NCBI GenBank assembly: GCA_003506795.1
Contig: DNYO01000208.1
Span: forward strand, 1-5,173
From: Deltaproteobacteria bacterium
Lineage (GTDB): Bacteria > Desulfobacterota > Syntrophorhabdia > Syntrophorhabdales > Syntrophorhabdaceae
Direction of reading: 5' to 3'
DNA: 5,173 nt
Shown: positions 1 through 4,643 of the stretch, piece after piece
How positions within the stretch are numbered: position 1 is the first letter of the stretch
Layout: each line of letters starts with the position of its first letter
The notes under the pieces: model-generated
Databases searched by the model: none
What the model saw: the letters and a program-made list of their open reading frames with translations, nothing else
What the model was told of the DNA's origin: nothing
Translations under genes and position numbers: made by a program

Positions 1-306
1 TACTCCAACGGTCAGATCCTGAACCTCTACCAGCTCACCCTGGCAAATTTCAACAATCCCAACGGATTGAAGAAGGAAGGAAGCAACCTCTATTCCGAGA
101 CCATCGAATCAGGCGTGGCCTACACCAACGCACCCGGCGAAGGCGGCCTCGGCAAGATCAGCGCGAATTCCCTCGAACAGTCCAACGTGGACCTTGCGAC
201 GGAATTCGTCAAGATGATCATCGCCCAGAGAGGCTACCAGGCAAATTCCCGGGTCATAACAACGACGGACGAGGTGTTGGCGGAGTTGATGAATATTAAA
301 AGATAG
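1..306 (+). CDS. flgE: Flagellar hook protein FlgE, C-terminal part (5' end outside window)
   Basis: Hook subunit of the flagellum, exported through the type III apparatus and polymerised outside the cell between rod and filament. Only the last 101 residues are present; the frame is open from base 1 and ends at TAG 304-306. The fragment begins with YSNGQ, then has the FlgE-type stretch LANFNNPNGLKKEGSNLY, a G-rich turn, and the C-terminal D0 helix with LEQSNVDLATEF, MIIAQRGYQANSRVITT and a terminal LMNIKR. The SNVDL and QRGYQANSRV motifs are shared by rod, hook and hook-associated axial proteins. YSNGQ followed by F-N-N-P-N-G-L favours FlgE over FlgF or FlgG. A TTG at 67 is an internal codon, not the start. 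No canonical terminator follows. The last codons (297-306) lie inside an 18-base direct repeat that continues into the gap. Confidence 0.93.
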   Translation, partial: YSNGQILNLYQLTLANFNNPNGLKKEGSNLYSETIESGVAYTNAPGEGGLGKISANSLEQSNVDLATEFVKMIIAQRGYQANSRVITTTDEVLAELMNIKR

Positions 307-339
307 GTAATGGGTAATAGGTAAAAGATAGGTAATGGG
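297..339 (+). repeat. G-rich heptanucleotide block with an 18-base direct repeat
   Basis: TAAAAGATAGGTAATGGG occurs twice without mismatch, at 297-314 and 322-339, offset by 25 bases. Inside the block the sequence has a loose 7-base period: GGTAATG (306-312), GGTAATA (313-319), GGTAAAA (320-326), then GATA and GGTAATG (331-337). The first copy spans the end of flgE, including its stop codon. GGTAATGGGT (306-315) is the exact reverse complement of ACCCATTACC (570-579) in the C-rich array near the fliL promoter, so the gene-free gap is bracketed by related repeats in opposite orientation. Function unknown. Confidence 0.8.
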
Positions 340-422
340 GGTTGGGAGAGATGAATCTTCCGGCCCCTGTTACGTTAAGGTAATTCCATTATCATTTCCA
401 TCATTCCTGCAAAGGCCGGGAA

Positions 423-449
423 GACGGAAGAAAGCGCCTTCGTTCTGTC
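423..449 (+). other. Imperfect hairpin in the flgE-fliL gap
   Basis: GACGGAAGAA (423-432) can pair with 439-449 (TTCGTTCTGTC) with one bulged base (G442), one G-U pair and a six-base loop (433-438). No T-run follows, so it does not look like a standard intrinsic terminator. It could be a weak terminator or processing site for the flgE transcript. Its right arm overlaps the FleQ-like dyad by three bases. Confidence 0.35.
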
Positions 450-460
450 AATTCCCTGAC
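447..460 (+). promoter_or_regulatory. Candidate activator site resembling the FleQ box
   Basis: GTCAATTCCCTGAC is a dyad (GTCA, six bases, TGAC) that matches the Pseudomonas FleQ consensus, recalled as GTCAATAAATTGAC, at 10 of 14 positions; all mismatches are in the centre. It lies about 156-169 bases upstream of the expected start of the sigma-54 promoter, a usual distance for an enhancer bound by a FleQ/FlrC/NtrC-type activator. A single site and a short dyad leave room for chance. Confidence 0.4.
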
Positions 461-518
461 GCGGCTTGTCGCGAAATTAAATCACGCATTATAACCGGCA
501 TAAGATATATTCATCGAT

Positions 519-531
519 AATCAATAAAGTC
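519..531 (+). promoter_or_regulatory. Weak IHF-like site
   Basis: AATCAATAAAGTC matches the WATCAA half of the IHF consensus (WATCAANNNNTTR) exactly but only one of the three last bases. It sits in AT-rich sequence between the FleQ-like dyad and the sigma-54 promoter, where a DNA-bending site would be expected in such promoters. Evidence is positional and weak. Confidence 0.22.
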
Positions 532-549
532 GCCCATTTGCAGGCCTTT

Positions 550-580
550 CCCATAACCCATAACCCATAACCCATTACCC
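550..580. repeat. C-rich heptamer array (CCCATAA)3-CCCATTA-CCC; G-quadruplex motif on the - strand
   Basis: Three perfect CCCATAA units (550-556, 557-563, 564-570) are followed by CCCATTA (571-577) and CCC (578-580). On the - strand this gives five GGG runs, each separated by a four-base loop, which meets the usual pattern for a G-quadruplex; the + strand has the complementary i-motif pattern. It ends 10 bases before the -24 GG of the fliL promoter, at about -66 to -36 from the expected transcription start. Such telomere-like heptamers also occur as short intergenic repeats, so it may be merely a simple repeat. Confidence 0.85.
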
Positions 581-589
581 GTCTCCATT

Positions 590-605
590 TGGCACACTTA
601 TTGCT
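590..605 (+). promoter_or_regulatory. Sigma-54 (RpoN) promoter of the fliL operon
   Basis: TGGCACACTTATTGCT matches the core consensus TGGCAC-N5-TTGCW at every fixed position, with the -24 GG at 591-592 and the -12 GC at 603-604. Transcription should begin near 616, leaving a leader of about 16 bases before the fliL ATG at 632. Sigma-54 promoters need an activator ATPase; FleQ/FlrC-type proteins play this role in many polar flagellar systems. The position, directly before the first gene of a long co-directional run, supports a working promoter. Confidence 0.85.
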
Positions 606-618
606 TCTTCGTCTCCGC

Positions 619-626
619 AAGGAGAA
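619..626 (+). promoter_or_regulatory. Ribosome binding site of fliL
   Basis: AAGGAGAA lies with its GGAG core seven bases before ATG 632. It fixes the fliL start and falls only a few bases after the predicted transcription start, so the leader is very short. Confidence 0.8.
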
Positions 627-631
627 TCCTG

Positions 632-1168
632 ATGGCCGAAGATAGAAAAGAACAGATGGACCTCGAAGAGGTCGGGCACAAGGAAGGGCAGGAGAAGCCT
701 GTCAAGAAGAAAGGCAAATTCAAACTTATCCTCATCGTAATCTTCTTTCTTATCGTTGCCGGCGGCGCCGGCGGTTACTTTATGTTCGGCAAGAAGGTCC
801 TGGCCGGACTCGTGGGCAAGCAAACCCAGACAGCCGGGAAGGAAGCCGCGCCTAAAAAGGAGGCTGTGGGACCCATTCTGCAGCTGGAGCCCTTTGTCTT
901 CAACCTTACCGGGAACCAGTCACGGTATGCAAAGGTATCCCTTGGCATAGAAGTGAAGGACGTCAAGGCGATGGAGGAGACAAAAAAGATGATACCCCTG
1001 ATTCGTGACAGGATACTCTTCATTTTCGGGACGAAGGCGGTGGAGGTACTCATGGATGTGAACCAGCGGGAGGCCATAAAAAAAGAGGTCCATGCAAGCC
1101 TGAAGGCCATCTTCAAGAACGATGACGAACTGAAAGCCGTCTATATAACGGACATTATAATCCAGTGA
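632..1168 (+). CDS. fliL: Flagellar basal body-associated protein FliL
   Basis: Inner-membrane protein at the basal body that associates with the stator units and supports motor torque. The 178-residue product has the family layout. A charged cytoplasmic N-terminus (1-31, ending in the lysine-rich KPVKKKGKFK) is followed by one glycine-rich transmembrane helix (about 31-52). A lysine/alanine-rich linker (53-80) leads to a periplasmic FliL domain (82-178) starting PILQLEPFVFNL and closing with the typical VYITDIIIQ. Length is usual for the family. ATG 632 is supported by the SD AAGGAG. First gene of the operon, directly behind the sigma-54 promoter. fliM follows seven bases after its stop. Confidence 0.95.
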   Translation: MAEDRKEQMDLEEVGHKEGQEKPVKKKGKFKLILIVIFFLIVAGGAGGYFMFGKKVLAGLVGKQTQTAGKEAAPKKEAVGPILQLEPFVFNLTGNQSRYAKVSLGIEVKDVKAMEETKKMIPLIRDRILFIFGTKAVEVLMDVNQREAIKKEVHASLKAIFKNDDELKAVYITDIIIQ

Positions 1169-1175
1169 GGTAGTG

Positions 1176-2171
1176 ATGGAGCAGGTTCTTTCACAGGCAG
1201 AAATCGATGCGTTGCTCGGCGGCATATCGGAAGGCGACATCCTCACGGAAGCGGCGCTGCCTGACGAACCTCTGCAGCAGGCCGTCGTGGAACAGAAGCA
1301 GGTAACCGATTTTGATTTCATCCGTTTCACGAAGGGCAAAAAGGAAAGGCTCCCTGCGCTGGAGTTCATTTACGACAGGTTCTCGAAATCCTTCCGGTCG
1401 GCCCTTTCCCTTTTCATGGAGCGGGAGGTGGAGGTGGGTCCCGTGCCGTCGCAGTACGTGGAGTACAACGAGTTCATAAAGACCCTTCCTCTGCCGACGA
1501 ACATGAATATCGTCGTGACGGAGAACCTGAACGGGTTTTTTATCGTCATCTTCGATGCAAAGCTCATCTTCAGCGTTCTGGAAACCGTTTTCGGCAGCGC
1601 CACGATATCCCCGGCCAGGATAGAGGGCAGGGAATTCACGAAGATCGAGTTCAATGTCATCAAGAAGCTCATCGACCTTGTTTCCTCAGAAATGGAAAAA
1701 GCCTGGGAACCCGTCTACGAGATACACTGCAAGTATTCCCGCTCTGAAATAAATCCCAACTATATCACTATGGTTGCAAAGGAAGAGACGGTGAACCTCA
1801 ACGAATTCTCCATTGAGATCGGTGATATAACGAGCTGGATGAAGATCTGCATGCCCTATGGCGTTCTTGAGAGCATAAAGGGCTACCTCATCTCCACGCC
1901 TTCCCGCGAAGACATGGAGATGAGGGGAAAATGGCTGGCCCGGATGCGGGAACGCATCAACGAGATACCCATCGAGGTCAGCGCAATCCTGGGAAGGAAG
2001 AGCATATCCCTCCACGAATTCGCGGCGCTGAGCGCGGGGAACGTCATCATGGTCGATCGTTATGTCAACGACGCCATCGACGTGGAGATCCACAAAAAGA
2101 CGAAGTTCCGCGGAAAGATGGGCGTCTTCAAAGGCAGCAAGGCGGTCAGGGTTGACGAGATCACTCAATAA
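1176..2171 (+). CDS. fliM: Flagellar motor switch protein FliM
   Basis: C-ring protein that joins FliG above to FliN below and receives phospho-CheY to switch rotation. The N-terminus VLSQAEIDALLGG (4-16) is the conserved CheY-P binding peptide. The CheC-like middle domain (about 45-240) shows LPLPT, EGREFTKIE and a FliM-type EIGDITSWMKICMPY. The C-terminal SpoA domain (about 262-328) contains IPIEVSAILGR and the MVDRYVNDAIDV stretch. Length of 331 residues is normal. GTG 1173 is two codon positions from the preceding TAG-like context and only two bases from GAGG (1167-1170), so ATG 1176 is the better start, with five bases spacing. Odd point: at residues 140-143, where E. coli FliM has GGDG, this protein has GSAT; that GGxG loop binds the FliG middle domain in known structures. 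Flanking VFG and IEGREFT align without gaps. Confidence 0.96.
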   Translation: MEQVLSQAEIDALLGGISEGDILTEAALPDEPLQQAVVEQKQVTDFDFIRFTKGKKERLPALEFIYDRFSKSFRSALSLFMEREVEVGPVPSQYVEYNEFIKTLPLPTNMNIVVTENLNGFFIVIFDAKLIFSVLETVFGSATISPARIEGREFTKIEFNVIKKLIDLVSSEMEKAWEPVYEIHCKYSRSEINPNYITMVAKEETVNLNEFSIEIGDITSWMKICMPYGVLESIKGYLISTPSREDMEMRGKWLARMRERINEIPIEVSAILGRKSISLHEFAALSAGNVIMVDRYVNDAIDVEIHKKTKFRGKMGVFKGSKAVRVDEITQ

Positions 2172-2194
2172 AGACACAGAGGGCTGCACGCTTA

Positions 2195-2240
2195 GGTCCT
2201 CCGCCCGCGCCTTCGGCGGGGCAGGTGGGACCGGGGAGGA
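2195..2240 (+). promoter_or_regulatory. Intercistronic hairpin and anti-SD element before fliN
   Basis: In the 72-base fliM-fliN spacer, GGTCC (2195-2199) pairs with GGACC (2228-2232). Inward pairing continues (T2200-G2227, CC 2201-2202 with GG 2224-2225, GCCC 2203-2206 with GGG-C 2219-2222, CGCC 2208-2211 with GGCG 2215-2218) to a TTC loop, leaving single-base bulges at 2207, 2223 and 2226. The stem ends next to the fliN ribosome binding site GGGGAGGA (2233-2240). TCCTCC (2197-2202) is also the exact complement of GGAGGA (2235-2240), so a second, mutually exclusive fold would cover the binding site. No T-run follows, so it is not a standard terminator. It may tune fliN translation or protect the mRNA; that role is inferred. 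Confidence 0.6.
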
Positions 2241-2243
2241 AGA

Positions 2244-2567
2244 ATGGAAGAACTTTTGAACGAAGTACCTGCCGCCGCCACCAACGGCAGCGGGACGAAA
2301 AAATTCGAGATGAATATCGACAGTCTTCTCGATATCTCCGTGGAAATCTCGGTAGAGATAGGGCGGACGAAGCTCACCATAGGCGAACTCCTCGCCCTGT
2401 CCAAGGGCTCGATCATCGAACTCAACAGGATAGCCGGTGAGTCCGTGGATATCTACGTCAACGACAAGCTTCTCGGCAAGGGTGAGATTGTCCTTGTCAA
2501 CGAGAGGCTCGGAGTGAGGATCATGGAGATCCTGACCCCGAAGGAACGAGTTCAGGAGCTTGGTTGA
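2244..2567 (+). CDS. fliN: Flagellar motor switch protein FliN
   Basis: Small C-ring protein that forms the lower part of the switch with FliM and docks export substrates and the FliH-FliI complex. The 107 residues consist of a short variable N-terminus (1-20) and one SpoA domain (about 22-100) with LLDISVEISVEIGRTKLTI, LLALSKGSIIELNRIAGE, VDIYVNDKLLGKGEIVLVN and RLGVRIMEIL, all classic FliN motifs. It is shorter than E. coli FliN (137 residues) only in the N-terminal extension. ATG 2244 has the strong SD GGGGAGGA. It is the only operon gene preceded by a sizeable spacer (72 bases with a hairpin). The stop TGA shares its A with the fliO ATG. Confidence 0.96.
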   Translation: MEELLNEVPAAATNGSGTKKFEMNIDSLLDISVEISVEIGRTKLTIGELLALSKGSIIELNRIAGESVDIYVNDKLLGKGEIVLVNERLGVRIMEILTPKERVQELG

Positions 2568-2842
2568 TGGATACGTACCTCGGCATCATCAAGGTCATCT
2601 TCATCATGGCCGCCCTGATAGCGGGCATCTACCTTCTCTCCCGGTACGCCGGGAAGCTGAACCTCAGGTTCAAGCCGAAGGGAGCCGCCGACTACGGCCT
2701 CAGGAAGGTGGACACGATATACCTTGCACCCCGGAAGTTCATATCCGTGGTCGAGGTCAGGGACCATGTCCTGGTGATCGGTGCGGGGGAAAAGGAGATC
2801 TCTCTTCTCGCGACGTGGCGTAAAGAGGCGGCCAATTCATGA
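2567..2842 (+). CDS. fliO: Flagellar biosynthesis protein FliO
   Basis: Small bitopic membrane protein that helps assemble and stabilise the FliP ring of the export gate but is not part of the final channel. The 91 residues hold one transmembrane helix (about 6-24, IIKVIFIMAALIAGIYLLS), a basic junction, and a cytoplasmic domain with VDTIYLAPRKFISVVEV and HVLVIGAGEKEISLL, the family pattern. It is shorter than E. coli FliO (about 121 residues) and lacks a long N-terminal extension. ATG 2567 is chosen over TTG 2564: AGGAG (2554-2558) is eight bases upstream and the ATG overlaps the fliN stop by one base. The end overlaps fliP by four bases (ATGA), suggesting coupled translation. Confidence 0.88.
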   Translation: MDTYLGIIKVIFIMAALIAGIYLLSRYAGKLNLRFKPKGAADYGLRKVDTIYLAPRKFISVVEVRDHVLVIGAGEKEISLLATWRKEAANS

Positions 2843-3585
2843 AATATCTCATCGTCTTCTGTCTCGTGCTTTCCTTCGTAGCTTTACCGGCCGTCGTTTC
2901 CGCGAAGGCAGACAAGGCCGTTGCGGGCACCAACATTCTTAACGCCCTCGTCGGTGCCGACGGCGGCAGGAATCTCATCAACATCGTCATCGTACTGACA
3001 GTACTTGCCTTTGCCCCGGCAATCCTTCTTCTCATGAGTTCTTTTACGCGCATCATCATAGTCCTGTCCTTTTTGCGTCAGGCGATGGGTATACAGCAGC
3101 TCCCGCCGAACCAGGTGGTGGTCGGTCTCTCGCTCTTCCTTACCCTCTTCGTCATGGGGCCGACGTACGACAAGATCAATGACGCCGCCCTGAAACCCTA
3201 CCTTGCCAACAAAATCGGGTTCGAGGAGTTTATGGACAAGTCCTCGGTGGAGCTGAGCACTTTCATGCTAAAGTACACGAAGGAGAAGGACCTTGCCCTC
3301 TTTATAAACATCGCGAAGCTCAAAAGGCCGGAGGGCCCGAAAGACCTTCCTCTCAAGGTCATCGTCCCCGCCTTTGCCATAAGCGAGTTGAAGCGGGCAT
3401 TCCAGATCGGGTTCCTCCTGTACATTCCCTTTCTCATGATAGATATGGTCGTAGCGAGCGTGCTTTTGTCGGCGGGTATGATGATGCTTCCTCCCATCTT
3501 CATATCCCTGCCCTTTAAGGTCATGCTCTTTGTCCTTGTAGACGGATGGAACCTCCTCGTGGGGTCCATTATAAAAGGTTTTTGA
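2839..3585 (+). CDS. fliP: Flagellar export gate protein FliP
   Basis: Core subunit of the flagellar type III export gate, five copies of which form a helical pore with FliQ and FliR. The 248-residue product begins with a cleavable signal peptide (1-22, probable cut after VSA). Hydrophobic segments lie near 46-66, 90-108, 190-212 and 222-246. Signatures seen: FTRIIIVLSFLRQAMG (69-84), the QLPPNQVVVGLSLFLTLFVM stretch, and PAFAISELKRAFQIGF (177-192). MMM at 214-216 corresponds to the methionine gasket that seals the closed pore in known structures. Length matches the family. The ATG overlaps the fliO stop (ATGA), with AAAGAGG (2822-2828) ten bases before it. Confidence 0.97.
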   Translation: MKYLIVFCLVLSFVALPAVVSAKADKAVAGTNILNALVGADGGRNLINIVIVLTVLAFAPAILLLMSSFTRIIIVLSFLRQAMGIQQLPPNQVVVGLSLFLTLFVMGPTYDKINDAALKPYLANKIGFEEFMDKSSVELSTFMLKYTKEKDLALFINIAKLKRPEGPKDLPLKVIVPAFAISELKRAFQIGFLLYIPFLMIDMVVASVLLSAGMMMLPPIFISLPFKVMLFVLVDGWNLLVGSIIKGF

Positions 3586-3596
3586 TAGGAGACAGC

Positions 3597-3866
3597 ATGA
3601 GCCAGGACCTTGTTATCCAGATATTCAGAGACTTTCTCAAATCGACTCTTGTCCTCATGTCGCCGCTTCTTCTGGCGTCCATCGTGGTGGGCCTCATCGT
3701 GAGCATATTTCAGGCGGCCACGCAGATCCATGAGATGACGCTGGTCTTTGTCCCGAAGATCCTCGTCATATCCGTCTGCCTTATCGTTCTTTTTCCCTGG
3801 ATGATGAATTTTGCGATTTCCTTTACGGTGAATATCATCAGCAACATACCATTGTACGTGAGATAG
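3597..3866 (+). CDS. fliQ: Flagellar export gate protein FliQ
   Basis: Small two-helix membrane protein, four copies of which pack around the FliP-FliR core of the export gate. The 89 residues equal the usual FliQ length. Helix 1 spans about 17-38 and helix 2 about 53-75; between them lies the conserved QAATQIHEMTLVFVPK (39-54). The start is ATG 3597 (MSQDLVIQIF), supported by AGGAG at 3587-3591 with five bases spacing. An upstream in-frame ATG at 3546 would overlap fliP by 40 bases and add 17 unrelated residues, so it was not used. The gap to fliP is 11 bases; the stop TAG directly abuts the fliR ATG. Confidence 0.97.
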   Translation: MSQDLVIQIFRDFLKSTLVLMSPLLLASIVVGLIVSIFQAATQIHEMTLVFVPKILVISVCLIVLFPWMMNFAISFTVNIISNIPLYVR

Positions 3867-4640
3867 ATGACGAACGTAGCCATCACATTTGAAATGCAGA
3901 ACTTCCTCCTCGTATTCTTCAGGGTCGCGGCGATGCTCTTCATGATACCTCTGTTCGCTTCGCGGTCGGTCTCTGCCATATTCAAAGGCGGTCTGGCGCT
4001 CATGATCACCTATCTGCTCTACGATCTTGCGAAGACGAATGTCGTTGCCCGGCCGGATTCTTTCGTTCTGTTCATCCTGTGCGCAAAGGAGATATTCATC
4101 GGGGCGACGATCGGCTTTATCGTCCGGCTCGTGTTTGTTTCGGCCAGCATGTCCGGTGAGATCATATCCTTACAGGCAGGCTTGTCCTTTGCCCGTTTCA
4201 TGGACCCCTACTCCATGTCGCAGGTGTCTGTCCTGGAACAGATCAAGAACCTGATAGCCCTTCTCATATTTTTTGTCATCGACGCACACCACATGCTGAT
4301 CAGGGGGATTGCCTACAGCCTTCGGGAAGTGCCCATCGGCGCCGTCTCCCTGAACTCGTCCCTGGCGGGATACCTGGTTACCGCGACGGGAAATATATTC
4401 GGAGCGGCCTTCAGAATAGGGGCCCCCATCATTGTGACGCTCTTTCTTGTGGAACTGGCCTTCGGCGTCCTCTCCCGGATGATCCCCCAGGCGAATGTCT
4501 TTGTCGACGCCATTCCCGTGAAGATACTCATAACGGTACTGATGCTCGGCCTGTCGCTGGGCTACATCGTGCCGAGCATAAGCGCCCTCTTCAGGGGGCT
4601 TGAAACCGATCTTATCCGGGCGATCCGGATGATGGGATAG
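3867..4640 (+). CDS. fliR: Flagellar export gate protein FliR
   Basis: Single-copy membrane subunit that completes the FliP-FliQ-FliR helical export pore. The 257 residues contain about six hydrophobic segments (near 12-30, 38-55, 66-92, 126-140, 176-202, 217-240). Family motifs seen: RVAAMLFMIPLF (19-30), GEIISLQAGLSFARFMDP (97-114) in the plug-bearing region, DAHHMLIRGIAYSL (139-152), and RMIPQANVFVDAIPVKI (204-220). Length is standard. ATG 3867 follows the fliQ stop with no spacer, and I see no good SD in front (only GTGAGA), so expression probably relies on re-initiation after fliQ. flhB starts three bases after its stop. Confidence 0.96.
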   Translation: MTNVAITFEMQNFLLVFFRVAAMLFMIPLFASRSVSAIFKGGLALMITYLLYDLAKTNVVARPDSFVLFILCAKEIFIGATIGFIVRLVFVSASMSGEIISLQAGLSFARFMDPYSMSQVSVLEQIKNLIALLIFFVIDAHHMLIRGIAYSLREVPIGAVSLNSSLAGYLVTATGNIFGAAFRIGAPIIVTLFLVELAFGVLSRMIPQANVFVDAIPVKILITVLMLGLSLGYIVPSISALFRGLETDLIRAIRMMG

Positions 4641-4643
4641 GAC

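Larger units (their letters stand above)
307..631. other. Gene-free control region between flgE and fliL
   Basis: This 325-base stretch has no convincing gene. A 61-codon open frame at 335-520 lacks a ribosome binding site, has no recognisable motif and crosses the repeat and hairpin sequences. The region holds, left to right, the G-rich repeat block, an imperfect hairpin, a FleQ-like dyad, an AT-rich segment (about 475-530) with an IHF-like site, the C-rich heptamer array and the sigma-54 promoter of fliL. In many related clusters motA and motB or flbD lie in this place; here nothing does. Confidence 0.75.

Noticed and set aside
394..424. Resemblance to the dispersed repeat CATTCCTGC...GCGGGAA (TCATTCCTGCAAAGGCCGGGAA)
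   Set aside because: Pairing is poor and only a few bases match the remembered repeat core; not enough to call a repeat.
423..475. Intrinsic terminator for flgE
   Set aside because: Hairpins exist but none is followed by a T-run on the + strand.
335..520. 61-codon + strand open frame in the flgE-fliL gap
   Set aside because: No SD, no recognisable motif, low-complexity neighbours, and it runs through the hairpin and dyad sequences; most likely chance.
513..551. Possible sigma-28 (FliA) promoter pieces: ATCGATAA at 513-520 and TAAAGTCG at 525-532
   Set aside because: Neither has a partner box at the correct spacing; the -10-like piece lies upstream of the -35-like piece. The sigma-54 site is far better.
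550..580. CRISPR array or telomere
   Set aside because: Seven-base units without spacers are a simple tandem repeat, not CRISPR; the setting is internal to a flagellar cluster.
1173..1175. GTG start for fliM
   Set aside because: Only two bases after GAGG; ATG 1176 has better spacing and gives the usual N-terminus before VLSQAEIDALL.
920..1369. - strand open frame opposite fliL and fliM
   Set aside because: It crosses the junction of two well-supported genes and has no start signal or motif.
1914..1950. Internal in-frame start in fliM making a separate SpoA-domain protein, as in some SctQ genes
   Set aside because: In-frame ATGs here have no SD at proper distance, and a separate fliN is present.
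3546..3596. Upstream in-frame ATG extending FliQ by 17 residues
   Set aside because: It would overlap fliP coding sequence; ATG 3597 has a good SD and gives exactly the family length.
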